A stretch of DNA of 46,215 nucleotides from positions 1 to 46,215 of the forward strand of contig CAKOXL010000007.1 in NCBI GenBank assembly GCA_934130105.1. The letters run 5' to 3'. This stretch comes from an uncultured Bacilli bacterium. GTDB taxonomy: Bacteria > Bacillota_I > Bacilli_A > RF39 > UBA660. Made by a program: the position numbers and the translations under genes. Below are positions 17,509 through 25,434 of the stretch, piece by piece; position 1 is the first letter of the stretch; the number at the start of each line of letters is the position of its first letter. Under the pieces are notes generated by a model, which did not search any database, was not told the origin of the DNA, and saw nothing but the letters and a program-made list of their open reading frames with translations.

Positions 17509-17906
17509 TTTAAACTTCCTTCCTCAAATGAATCTACTAATAAATCCTTTAATAAATAGTTTTTACTTTCTCCATTAATATTAAAACTTATAATTTCTAA
17601 ATCTAAATTGCAGTAATCATTTAAGGCTTGTCTACAAATATAACATGGTGTGATTATATTATTAGTTTTATTTAATATATAAATTCTCTTAAAATCATCT
17701 TTTTTTACACCATTAGCAATGGCATAAAAAATAGCACATCTTTCAGCACAAATTCCAGCTTGAGGTGAACTAGTTTCTATATTAACACCAGAAAATAATA
17801 AACCATTATTACACTCTAAAATAGCTGCTACTGGATAATGGTAATATTTACTACTAGAGTTTATTATTAAATCATTTAATTTTTCAAAAGCTAACTTTTT
17901 ATCCAT
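17505..17906 (-). CDS. cdd: Cytidine deaminase
   Basis: Deaminates cytidine or deoxycytidine to the uridine form in pyrimidine salvage. Numbering from the ATG at 17906 (133 aa, the usual length), zinc ligands and the catalytic Glu are in ICAER (Cys53, Glu55) and PCYIC (Cys88, Cys91). I prefer this start because GGAG lies 6 bases upstream; an upstream in-frame ATG at 17942 would overlap dgkA and lacks a site. It overlaps era by 4 bases. Confidence 0.92.
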   Translation of the reverse strand: MDKKLAFEKLNDLIINSSSKYYHYPVAAILECNNGLLFSGVNIETSSPQAGICAERCAIFYAIANGVKKDDFKRIYILNKTNNIITPCYICRQALNDYCNLDLEIISFNINGESKNYLLKDLLVDSFEEGSLK

Positions 17907-17928
17907 ATTTTTCTCCATTATTATTAAT

Positions 17929-18324
17929 TTAAAATAATTCAATTATTTTTGGAATAAAGATAATTCCAGCTATAAATAGCGACATAACTGATAACACCAA
18001 AGAAGCACCACTTGCACAATCTTTTGCAACCTTAGCAAGTTCACACTCCTTAGTTGTCTCTAAATCAACACAAGCTTCAATAGCACTATTTATCATTTCA
18101 CATGAAATTACATTGCCAATGCAAATAACTAAAATAGCAAGTTCAACCCTAGATACATTAAGTAAAAAACTAACTATAAATACTAAAATAGTAGCTAACA
18201 TCATAATTAATATATTATGTTCATTTTCAATTGCGTAAATAATGCCATCAACAGCATGATGAAAACTTTTTACATATCTTTCTATAAAATTACCAGTATC
18301 TTTTCTTCTTATAGCCTTTTTCAT
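17929..18324 (-). CDS. dgkA: Diacylglycerol/undecaprenol kinase (DgkA family)
   Basis: A 131-aa integral membrane kinase with three helices and the family signature CEMINSAIEACVDL followed by LAKVAKDCASGASLV, which carries the catalytic Glu and lipid/metal-binding residues. Gram-positive members usually phosphorylate undecaprenol or diacylglycerol, so it may supply undecaprenyl phosphate along with UppP elsewhere in the window. The ATG follows the ybeY stop directly, with AGGAGAG upstream. Confidence 0.92.
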   Translation of the reverse strand: MKKAIRRKDTGNFIERYVKSFHHAVDGIIYAIENEHNILIMMLATILVFIVSFLLNVSRVELAILVICIGNVISCEMINSAIEACVDLETTKECELAKVAKDCASGASLVLSVMSLFIAGIIFIPKIIELF

Positions 18325-18780
18325 CTAACTTTCTCTCCTAATTCCAAACTCATTTAAAATATCTTCCTGTTTAGAAAACATAATCTTTTCATCTTCAGCT
18401 TTAACATGATCATATCCAAGTAAGTGTAATAAACCATGAATTGCTAAAAAAGATAATTCTCTTAAAAAAGAATGTCCATATTCTATTGCTTGTGATTCAG
18501 CACGTTCAACGCAAATATAAATATCACCTAATAATCTATGATCAAGTTCAATAGTTTTATTATCTTCTAAAGCAAAACTAATAACATCAGTTACTCTATC
18601 AACATTACGATAAGTACGATTTATATCGTGAATAGTTTCGCTATCTACTAAAATAATATTAAACTCGACATTATCAAGTTTTTCTCTTTTTAAAGTAAAA
18701 GCAAGTAAATCATATAATTTTTTTATTTCTTCATCTAACTTTCTATCTGTTTCATTAAAAATTTCATAAGTATTATTCAT
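18325..18780 (-). CDS. ybeY: Endoribonuclease YbeY (rRNA maturation factor)
   Basis: Zinc RNase in 16S rRNA 3'-end processing and ribosome quality control. The signature HGLLHLLGYDH (HX3HX5H zinc site) is present near residue 120 of 151. The start at 18780 forms an ATGA overlap with the VanZ-like gene; a longer in-frame ATG at 18798 lies inside that gene. In Bacillus it follows phoH and yqfF (pgpH), but here neither gene is present. Confidence 0.93.
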   Translation of the reverse strand: MNNTYEIFNETDRKLDEEIKKLYDLLAFTLKREKLDNVEFNIILVDSETIHDINRTYRNVDRVTDVISFALEDNKTIELDHRLLGDIYICVERAESQAIEYGHSFLRELSFLAIHGLLHLLGYDHVKAEDEKIMFSKQEDILNEFGIRRES

Positions 18781-19397
18781 TTTCCCATCACCATCCAAAT
18801 ATATCCTACAAACATTCCTAAAAGTATTACTGATAATAAATTAAGTAACCAAGTCTTCTTAAATATTCCTGGTAAAAAGTCACCTATTTTATCAAATACA
18901 GAATAAAAAAAGTAACCAAGTAATCCGCCAAGTACATTTAAAATAATATCATCAATATCAAATACCCTTCCAATTAAAAGTTGCGTAAACTCAACTGTTG
19001 TTGATGCAAAGAAAACTAAGCAAAAAGCATGAATAGGTTTATTAAGTTTTAGATATAATGATGTAAATAAACCGTATGGAATAAATAAAACAACATTCCC
19101 AACTACATTCTTAATAAAAAGTCTACTACCAAATTTATATCTCATTATTTCCCTAAATGGTACTAAATTATTACCACTTATATATAAGGATTGATCTTCA
19201 AATGTTACAATTTGAAACAAACATAATATATAAATTAAGAAAAATAATAAAAAGATTTCTTTATATAAGACAAAAGTTTTCTTATTTTTAATAATATCTG
19301 TAATACGTATTGACGATAAAGTCAAAATACATATAACTACCATCGGCCAAGTAAACTCCATAACTTGTCTTATACTATCGTCAAGCGGTGTAATCAT
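18777..19397 (-). CDS. VanZ-like membrane protein
   Basis: A 206-aa protein with about five membrane helices and the VanZ pattern: NLVPFREI near residue 77, NVVGNVVLFIPYG, then FDIDDIILNVLGGLLGY. VanZ-like proteins are linked to low-level teicoplanin resistance in the namesake, but most genomic copies have unknown envelope roles. AGGTGATAG precedes the ATG. It lies between yqfD and ybeY, where Bacillus has phoH and pgpH, so it replaces part of a conserved block. Confidence 0.8.
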   Translation of the reverse strand: MITPLDDSIRQVMEFTWPMVVICILTLSSIRITDIIKNKKTFVLYKEIFLLFFLIYILCLFQIVTFEDQSLYISGNNLVPFREIMRYKFGSRLFIKNVVGNVVLFIPYGLFTSLYLKLNKPIHAFCLVFFASTTVEFTQLLIGRVFDIDDIILNVLGGLLGYFFYSVFDKIGDFLPGIFKKTWLLNLLSVILLGMFVGYIWMVMGK

Positions 19398-19416
19398 ACT
19401 ATCACCTAATTTCTTA

Positions 19417-20577
19417 TTAACTTGATTGTTCTTCCTCCAAGTTTTCTAAAAGATATTGATAATCAGTAATATTTTCAAAAACTTTATAAAACATTACTAC
19501 TACTATTTTACTATCTTCTTCTGTTATTTTCAAACTTTTTTCATATAATATTTCAATATTTTCACCCAATTTACTTTTAAGGTGATTTCTAGCAATATTT
19601 GTTGCTTCAACGATAGCATTATCTTTAGTATATATCTTATCAACAATTTCAACTTCTTCTTTTTCTGTTACAGATATAGAAATAGGTAATATATTATTTT
19701 TTAATTTAAAAGTATCATAATCAAGACTATTTTTAAATTTCTTAAAATCAAATACATCGATAATATTATTAAACCATTTTACCCTTAATACTTTTTGTTT
19801 ATTGCCACTTTTTATTTCCTCATGATAATGATATGGTAACTCTACTGTTACATTATACCAAGTTTCAGCATAAACATCTCCAATCGCTTTTACTCTAGCA
19901 ACTTCTTCTTCCTTATTATGAATAATCCCACTAATTAAAGTATCACCTTGTCTTACATACATATCTTTTTTTACCAAGATTTCTCCACTTGAAGAAACTA
20001 TTTTTTTAATAATACCATTTTTTTTAGCAACAATGCTTCTTGGCTTATCATCTTCACTACTATCTTGTTTCTTTCTCTCCTCAACTTTAACAATATATTT
20101 AGTACCACGTCTTTCAATTTCTATCCAATCTATACTATCCTTATGTTTTTTTAAAATATTTTCCTTTATTTTTTCTTTCTTATCATATGAAACAACAAAA
20201 TTATACTTTTTTATACCCTCACTTTCTAATTCATTTATGATTAATTCCCTTAGTTCGCTATTATTATGAACAACTTCAACATCAAAAATTATGTTTGTTA
20301 ACAGCAAAAAAAATAAACTTCCTAAAACTAAAATACTTAAAAATATAGAATATTTTTTTAAAAAACTTTTTAAATAACTAACACCATATGCCTTTACTAC
20401 TTCTACTTTATAAATTGTTTTTATATTTTTAATTTTCTTATAGTCACTACTAGTTACTTTTATGATAACACTATGATCAGAAAACTCTATATTTAAAAAT
20501 TCTATATTCTTTTTATGGAGATTATGGATGAATCTTTTAACATCTTTACCTGTTATTCTAATATCGTAATAACCCAT
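19417..20577 (-). CDS. yqfD: Sporulation protein YqfD
   Basis: A 386-aa protein of the YqfD family, made in the mother cell during sporulation in Bacillus. It has an N-terminal cytoplasmic segment, a membrane helix near residues 75-98, and a large extracytoplasmic part (GTKYIVKVEER, then IVAKKNGIIKKIVSSSGEILVKKDMYVRQGD) that is strongly conserved in the family. It starts 2 bases after yqfC, with AGGAAAT as ribosome binding site. The yqfC-yqfD pair is the usual arrangement. Confidence 0.9.
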   Translation of the reverse strand: MGYYDIRITGKDVKRFIHNLHKKNIEFLNIEFSDHSVIIKVTSSDYKKIKNIKTIYKVEVVKAYGVSYLKSFLKKYSIFLSILVLGSLFFLLLTNIIFDVEVVHNNSELRELIINELESEGIKKYNFVVSYDKKEKIKENILKKHKDSIDWIEIERRGTKYIVKVEERKKQDSSEDDKPRSIVAKKNGIIKKIVSSSGEILVKKDMYVRQGDTLISGIIHNKEEEVARVKAIGDVYAETWYNVTVELPYHYHEEIKSGNKQKVLRVKWFNNIIDVFDFKKFKNSLDYDTFKLKNNILPISISVTEKEEVEIVDKIYTKDNAIVEATNIARNHLKSKLGENIEILYEKSLKITEEDSKIVVVMFYKVFENITDYQYLLENLEEEQSS

Positions 20578-20579
20578 AT

Positions 20580-20813
20580 TTATTTCCTAAATTCAATATT
20601 TTCAAAAGTTCCAACAATGATAATTTCGCTATCAAGCAATTTTTTTACACGTAAATTATTACCACTTATTATTATAGTGCCTTCCTTATGTGATAAAGAT
20701 ATTTTTTCATCTTCCATATAGTTAATCCTTTCATAATTAACAACATTTAATTGATTATTAATATAGATAATTTGAAAGTCTGTATCATTAATGTATCTCG
20801 TAATATTAAACAC
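20580..20813 (-). CDS. yqfC: Sporulation protein YqfC (YabP/YqfC family)
   Basis: A small beta-rich protein of the YabP/YqfC family, with the typical KISLSHKEGTIIISGNNLRVKKLLDSEIII core. I place the start at GTG 20813 (77 aa), with AGGTG 6 bases upstream. An in-frame GTG at 20822 is also possible but would sit inside that ribosome binding site. It is directly followed by yqfD. A candidate sporulation promoter lies just upstream. Confidence 0.82.
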   Translation of the reverse strand: MFNITRYINDTDFQIIYINNQLNVVNYERINYMEDEKISLSHKEGTIIISGNNLRVKKLLDSEIIIVGTFENIEFRK

Positions 20814-20829
20814 TAGTATCACCTATCTA

Positions 20830-20858
20830 AATATATGAAAAAAAAGACTTTAATATTA
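20830..20858 (-). promoter_or_regulatory. Candidate SigE-type promoter for yqfCD
   Basis: Minus-strand TAATATT (20858-20852), a 14-base spacer, and CATATATT (20837-20830). This resembles the Bacillus SigE pattern (KMATATT, about 14 bases, CATACANT). It overlaps the yqeY terminator. The predicted start would fall next to the yqfC ribosome binding site, which counts against it. Confidence 0.4.
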
Positions 20859-20866
20859 GTCTTTTT
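20838..20866 (-). terminator. Terminator after yqeY
   Basis: On the minus strand a 9-bp stem (AAAAAGACT, arms 20866-20858 and 20849-20841) is followed by a run of T (20845-20838). It lies between yqeY and yqfC and separates the vegetative genes from the sporulation pair. Confidence 0.75.
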
Positions 20867-20884
20867 ATATCTTTCATCTCTTAA

Positions 20885-21334
20885 TTATTTATTTGCTAAT
20901 TTATCCTTAATAAGTTTTGATACAACACCCATATCAGCTTTACCTTTAACTAATGGTGTTACTAAAGACATTACTTTACCCATATCTTTAATTCCAGTTG
21001 GATTAACATCTAAAAATATCTTCTCAATAATTGTATTAATCTCATCTATAGTTAATTGTTCAGGAAGATATTTATTTAGTATTTCAATTTCCTGTTTTGT
21101 TTTATCAACTAAATCAGTACGATTTCCTTTTTCAAATTCTTTAATAGATTCATTTCTAGTCTTTATTTCTTTTGATACAACATCAATTAATAATTCATCA
21201 TTTATTTCTTTTTTATTGTCAATACTTTGAAGTTTCATAGCTCCTTTTACACCACGTAATGTAGCTAAACGAAGGCTATCTTTAGCTTTCATAGCATCAA
21301 TAATATCTTTATCAAGTTCTTTTACTAAATCCAT
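20885..21334 (-). CDS. yqeY: GatB/YqeY domain protein
   Basis: A 149-aa helical protein of the YqeY family, related to the tail domain of the GatB amidotransferase subunit. Family features are the N-terminal LRLATLRGVKGAMK and the C-terminal DMGKVMSLVTPLVKGKADMGVVSKLI. The start is ATG 21334, because GGAG lies 8 bases upstream; the ATG at 21340 is only 2 bases from it. It follows rpsU across a terminator, as in many Firmicutes. Function is probably tRNA-related but unproven. Confidence 0.88.
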   Translation of the reverse strand: MDLVKELDKDIIDAMKAKDSLRLATLRGVKGAMKLQSIDNKKEINDELLIDVVSKEIKTRNESIKEFEKGNRTDLVDKTKQEIEILNKYLPEQLTIDEINTIIEKIFLDVNPTGIKDMGKVMSLVTPLVKGKADMGVVSKLIKDKLANK

Positions 21335-21352
21335 ATTCATCTCTCCTTTATA

Positions 21353-21379
21353 GAAAAAGACTAATACTATGATTAGTCT
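21353..21379 (-). terminator. Terminator overlapping the rpsU stop codon
   Basis: On the minus strand AGACTAAT (21379-21372) pairs with ATTAGTCT (21365-21358), followed by TTTTTC. The rpsU stop TAA lies in the 5' arm. Partial read-through could feed yqeY. Confidence 0.7.
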
Positions 21380-21573
21380 CTATTTTTATTTGCTTTATTA
21401 CGTTTACGAGTATTTTTAATGCCTTCCTTTTTAGCATTTCTTCTCTTAACTCCTGGTTTATCATAACCTTCTCTTTTTTTGCATTCAGAAGGGACCCCAT
21501 CTCTAGCTACTTTTTGCTTAAATTTTTTCAAAGCAAACTCAAGATTTCCGTTTTTAACCGCTACCTGTGTCAT
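21373..21573 (-). CDS. rpsU: 30S ribosomal protein S21
   Basis: A 66-aa basic small-subunit protein beginning MTQVAVKNGNLEFALKKFK. The KFKQKVARDG stretch and the very basic C-terminal tail are typical of S21. The start is ATG 21573, preceded by GGAGGGG; the in-frame ATG at 21591 is inside the leader. A consensus promoter lies 35-63 bases upstream. Confidence 0.96.
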   Translation of the reverse strand: MTQVAVKNGNLEFALKKFKQKVARDGVPSECKKREGYDKPGVKRRNAKKEGIKNTRKRNKANKNRD

Positions 21574-21607
21574 CGTTTCCCCTCCTTCCACATATTTACT
21601 AAAACTG

Positions 21608-21636
21608 ATTATAACTCACTTTTTCATAATTTTCAA
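21608..21636 (-). promoter_or_regulatory. Promoter of rpsU
   Basis: Minus-strand TTGAAA (21636-21631), 17-base spacer, TATAAT (21613-21608). This is a near-perfect vegetative promoter just after aspS. Confidence 0.8.
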
Positions 21637-21649
21637 CATTTTTTAACAA

Positions 21650-23395
21650 TTATTTTTCTATTTTTAATGCTAATTCTTTTAATTGATTATCATCAACTAC
21701 ATTAGGGCATTCACTCATTAAGCAAGATGCACTTGCTGTTTTAGGAAATGCTATTACATCACGAATATTTTCGGTATTAGTAAGTAACATTGTAAGTCTA
21801 TCAAGTCCTAAAGCAAGTCCTCCATGTGGTGGAGTACCATAATCAAATGCTTCTAAGAAGAAACCAAACTTTTCTTTAGCCTGTTCTGGAGTAAATCCTA
21901 AAGCCTCAAACATCTTAGATTGTACTTCATGTTTATGGATACGGATACTTCCACCACCTGCTTCATAACCATTGATAACAATATCATAAGCCTTAGAATA
22001 ACAGTGACCTGGATCTGTAATTAATTTATCAATATCACTATCTTTTGGTGCTGTAAATGGATGGTGACAAGCAACATATCTTTGCTCTTCTTCACTATAT
22101 TCAAATGATGGAAAATCAACTACCCATAATAATTTATAATCATTTTCATTAATAAGATTTAAATCACGACCAAGCTTGCATCTTAAAGCACCAAGTGCTG
22201 TTTTAGTAACACTATAAGAATCAGCTACCATTAAAATTAAATCATTTTCCTCTATATTTAATTTTTCTTTTAAACTAGCTAATTCGCTATCACTAACTAC
22301 TTTACGAATGCTTCCGCTAAACTCATTTTCCTGATATTTAAGCCAAGCTAAGCCACTTGCTTTATAAGTTTTTACATATTCAGTTAGTTTGTCAATTTCT
22401 TTACGAGAATATTTATCAGCTTCATTTTTAACTACTAAACAGTTAATAACGCCACGATTTGCTAAAACATTTTTAAAAACAGTAAACTCTGTATTTTGAA
22501 AAATTTCACTAATATCTTCTATCTTTATATCAAATCTTAAATCAGGTTTATCTGAGCCATAATAGCATATCGCATCATCATATTTCATTTTCATAAGAGG
22601 AAGCTTAATATCAATACCCTTTATTTCTTTAAAGATACTGCTAACAAGTTCTTCTGTAATACTCATAACATCTTCTTCTTCAACAAAACTCATTTCCATA
22701 TCTATTTGTGTAAATTCAGGTTGACGGTCAGCTCTTAAATCTTCATCTCTAAAACATTTTGCAATTTGGAAATATCTTTCCATACCACCGATCATTAATA
22801 ACTGTTTAAAAAGTTGTGGTGACTGAGGAAGTGCATAAAACTTACCCTTGTTTACACGAGATGGTACTAAATAATCTCTAGCACCTTCTGGTGTTGATTT
22901 ACATAAAACTGGAGTTTCTACTTCAATAAAACCATGACTTGCTAAAAAGTTTCTAACTGTTAGCATAATCTTACTACGAGTAATTAATTTATCTTTTAAT
23001 TCATCACGTCTTAAATCAAGATAACGATATTTTAATCTGGTATCTTCTAGTGCTGTTGTAGTATCTGTAATTTCAAATGGTAAATCATTTGCCATATTAA
23101 TAAGTTCCAAGTTAGATACAATTACTTCTATCTCACCAGTTGAAATTTTCATATTTTTACTTTCTCTTTCAACAATAGTACCTAAAGCACGAATAACAGA
23201 TTCACTCTTTAAACTACTAGCTAAATCATAATCTTTATTATCAGGTCTTACTACAAGTTGAATAATACCACTTCTATCTCTTAAATCTATAAATATTAAG
23301 CCACCTAAATTTCTTTTCTTAGCTACCCAACCATATAATTCTACTTCTTCTGATACATTTTTAATATTAAAATCTGTATTATTATTCTTTTTCAT
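21650..23395 (-). CDS. aspS: Aspartyl-tRNA synthetase
   Basis: Charges tRNA-Asp. The 581-aa protein is the bacterial type: N-terminal anticodon-binding OB fold (ELYGWVAKKRNLGGLIFIDLRDRSG), class II motif 2 (FRDEDLRADRQPEFTQ), the GAD insertion domain, and motif 3 GLALGLDRLTML near the C terminus. It lies 15 bases after hisS and shares the T-box leader. The ribosome binding site is weak (AGAAAGAAG). Discriminating and non-discriminating forms cannot be separated with confidence. Confidence 0.96.
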   Translation of the reverse strand: MKKNNNTDFNIKNVSEEVELYGWVAKKRNLGGLIFIDLRDRSGIIQLVVRPDNKDYDLASSLKSESVIRALGTIVERESKNMKISTGEIEVIVSNLELINMANDLPFEITDTTTALEDTRLKYRYLDLRRDELKDKLITRSKIMLTVRNFLASHGFIEVETPVLCKSTPEGARDYLVPSRVNKGKFYALPQSPQLFKQLLMIGGMERYFQIAKCFRDEDLRADRQPEFTQIDMEMSFVEEEDVMSITEELVSSIFKEIKGIDIKLPLMKMKYDDAICYYGSDKPDLRFDIKIEDISEIFQNTEFTVFKNVLANRGVINCLVVKNEADKYSRKEIDKLTEYVKTYKASGLAWLKYQENEFSGSIRKVVSDSELASLKEKLNIEENDLILMVADSYSVTKTALGALRCKLGRDLNLINENDYKLLWVVDFPSFEYSEEEQRYVACHHPFTAPKDSDIDKLITDPGHCYSKAYDIVINGYEAGGGSIRIHKHEVQSKMFEALGFTPEQAKEKFGFFLEAFDYGTPPHGGLALGLDRLTMLLTNTENIRDVIAFPKTASASCLMSECPNVVDDNQLKELALKIEK

Positions 23396-23410
23396 ATATT
23401 CAACTTCTTT

Positions 23411-24790
23411 CTAAAAATCTATATCATCATGACAGTGACAATTATCACCACATTCACATTCTTCATCATGAGAACAGTCGTGATGGCTACAACCACAATC
23501 GCAATCATCATCTTCTTCTAAAGTAAGTAACTCTTCATCTAAAAAGTACATTAGATAATCAAGTTCAACTGTAGTTTCCTTTTTTGTTTTATTATTTTTA
23601 ATCTTAATTTCATTATTTTTTAAATCTTCATCATTTAAGATAATTAAGAATTTACTATTTAATCTATCAGCTTGTTTAAATTGAGCTTTTAATCCTCTAC
23701 CAGTATATTCTGTATCTACCTTATAACCATTCATACGAAGTTCTTGTACCAAAGTAGTAGCATAATCTTTTTCAGTATCAGATACATACATAACGAAGCA
23801 ATCAATAGAATCATTAATAGGTAATTTAATTTCTTCCTTTTCAATTGCTAACATAAGTCTACCAAGTCCCATTGCAAATCCCATACCAGGTACACTAGGT
23901 CCATCTAATTCTTCCACTAAACCATTATATCTTCCACCAGCACCAAGTACATTTTGACTGCCAAATCCTTCTACCATAGCTTCTACTTCAAATACAGTAT
24001 GATCATAATAATCAAGTCCACGTACAATTCTAGGATTTACTACATAATCAATATCTAATAAATCTAAATATTTTTGAACTTTTTCAAATCTTTCACGACT
24101 AGTATCATTTAAGTAGTCTGTAATTTTAGGAGCATTTTTCATAATATCAGAATCTCCATCTACCTTACAGTCTAAAATACGAAGTGGATTCTTTTCTAAT
24201 CGATTCTTACAGTCATCACACATTTCATTAATATATGGAGTAAAGTACTCAACTAATGCCTTACGATAATTATCACGAGACTCTTTATCTCCAAGTGAAT
24301 TAATATTTACTTTAATTCCTTTTAAACCAACCATTTTATAAATGTTAACGGCTATAGAAATAACTTCAGCATCAATCATAGGATCATCGCTACCTAATAC
24401 TTCAACACCAAATTGAGTAAGTTCTCTATCTCTTCCTGATTGTGGTCTTTCATAACGATACATAGTACCATTATAATAAAGTTTGATAGGTTGTTTAGCA
24501 TCTCCATACATCTTATTTTCAATGTAGCTTCTAACAACACCTGCTGTTCCTTCAGGACGAAGTGTCATTTTACGTTCTCCTCTATCAGTAAAGTCATAGG
24601 TTTCCTTAGTAACAATATCACTAGTTTCTCCTACTCCTCTATGATATAATTCACTAGCTTCAAAAATAGGAGTACGAATAAATTCATAATTATATCTTTC
24701 ACAAACAGCATCAATTAAATTACTAATATACTTCCATTTTTTAGCTTCCGTTCCATATATATCATGGCATCCTTTTGGTTTTGTTATCAT
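23411..24790 (-). CDS. hisS: Histidyl-tRNA synthetase with Cys/His-rich C-terminal tail
   Basis: Charges tRNA-His. The 459-aa protein has class II motif 2 (YRYERPQSGRDRELTQFGVE), the histidine-specific GLDYYDHTVFE, motif 3 GFAMGLGRLMLAIE, and an anticodon-binding domain. After the normal end near residue 420 comes an acidic tail: about 32 residues after LLTLEEDD hold 8 Cys and 6 His in clusters such as CDCGCSHHDC and CHCHDD. Such tails usually bind transition metals. The reading frame runs through cleanly to a normal stop, so this is not an obvious frameshift. AAGGAGG precedes the ATG, and a T-box leader lies upstream. Confidence 0.95.
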   Translation of the reverse strand: MITKPKGCHDIYGTEAKKWKYISNLIDAVCERYNYEFIRTPIFEASELYHRGVGETSDIVTKETYDFTDRGERKMTLRPEGTAGVVRSYIENKMYGDAKQPIKLYYNGTMYRYERPQSGRDRELTQFGVEVLGSDDPMIDAEVISIAVNIYKMVGLKGIKVNINSLGDKESRDNYRKALVEYFTPYINEMCDDCKNRLEKNPLRILDCKVDGDSDIMKNAPKITDYLNDTSRERFEKVQKYLDLLDIDYVVNPRIVRGLDYYDHTVFEVEAMVEGFGSQNVLGAGGRYNGLVEELDGPSVPGMGFAMGLGRLMLAIEKEEIKLPINDSIDCFVMYVSDTEKDYATTLVQELRMNGYKVDTEYTGRGLKAQFKQADRLNSKFLIILNDEDLKNNEIKIKNNKTKKETTVELDYLMYFLDEELLTLEEDDDCDCGCSHHDCSHDEECECGDNCHCHDDIDF

Positions 24791-24799
24791 AAATCCTCC

Positions 24800-24993
24800 T
24801 TACAATATAAAAAGGTAGCCCCTCTAAGGACGAGTTTCCCCGTGGTGCCACCTTTATTTTTTCTTAAATCTGATAACGCAAGTTATGCGACTTCTAACCA
24901 TAAAAAGTGTCTTCACTAGCATCTTAGTAAGTATTTTCATCAACCATACTCTTTCTAAAACTAATATCTAATTACTCTTCTTTTCTAGAAGAT
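24800..24993 (-). ncRNA. T-box leader of hisS-aspS with overlapping Asp/His specifier
   Basis: The core AAGGTGGCACCACGG is at about 24854-24840, with CGTCCTT downstream as pairing partner. The terminator pairs GGTGGC with GCTACC before a T run. Stem I elements are AGAAGAGTA (24981-24973), AGAAAGAG and GGTTGATGAAAA. The specifier region reads GAA-GAC-AC: GAC (Asp) at 24911-24909 overlaps CAC (His) at 24909-24907. In the Phe leader of this window the layout is GAA-TTC-A, which aligns with GAC as the specifier. Confidence 0.88.
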
Positions 24994-24999
24994 AGTATT

Positions 25000-25028
25000 A
25001 TTCTACTATAAAAATTAGTACTTTTCAA
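25000..25028 (-). promoter_or_regulatory. Promoter of the hisS-aspS operon
   Basis: Minus-strand TTGAAA (25028-25023), 17-base spacer, TAGAAT (25005-25000), giving a predicted transcript start near 24993. I see nothing else in the gene-free stretch 25029-25113. Confidence 0.75.
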
Positions 25029-25113
25029 TATTTATAATTAATTTTTAGCATAAATACCATCTTCTAAACCAATTAATATATTAATCTAAAAATATTTTTA
25101 TATAGCGTTAATA

Positions 25114-25434
25114 TTAACTATTCATAACTCTATCAAGTTTACTAAACAAAAAATTCAAAGCTGTTTGAACTGTCTGTCCAATAGTATTAGAAACCTTCAA
25201 AGTTGTTTTAGAAAGATTATTATCATACTTTTCTTCTTTTTCTTCTACATATTTTTTCAAATCTATTTCTACATTATTTTTAACATCTTCTTCAAATTGC
25301 TTTATCTTTTCTTCTGTTAGAACTGTTTTATTTCTAGCTTGATAATCAATTAAACCACTGTTTGATGAATAATATAAAGCTATAAAAATAAGAAATAAAG
25401 TTAATAACGCAAATTTAAAAAAATTATCTTTCAC
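25114..25434 (-). CDS. Small membrane protein at the YqxA position after spoIIP
   Basis: A 106-aa protein with one N-terminal membrane helix (FFKFALLTLFLIFIALYYS), a charged Glu/Lys-rich middle and a C-terminal amphipathic stretch ending in FLFSKLDRVMNS. Bacillus has yqxA (DUF3679), a similarly built short membrane protein, in the same place after gpr-spoIIP; identity with it is a positional inference. AAGGAG is 7 bases from GTG 25434 but only 1-2 from ATG 25440, so I prefer the GTG. The 5' end overlaps spoIIP by 11 bases. A sporulation role is likely from context only. Confidence 0.65.
   Translation of the reverse strand: MKDNFFKFALLTLFLIFIALYYSSNSGLIDYQARNKTVLTEEKIKQFEEDVKNNVEIDLKKYVEEKEEKYDNNLSKTTLKVSNTIGQTVQTALNFLFSKLDRVMNS

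Noticed and set aside
20835..21230. 131-aa hydrophobic open frame on the plus strand
   Set aside because: It starts in the yqeY terminator and runs antisense to yqeY; its hydrophobic look comes from the complement of a charged helical protein.
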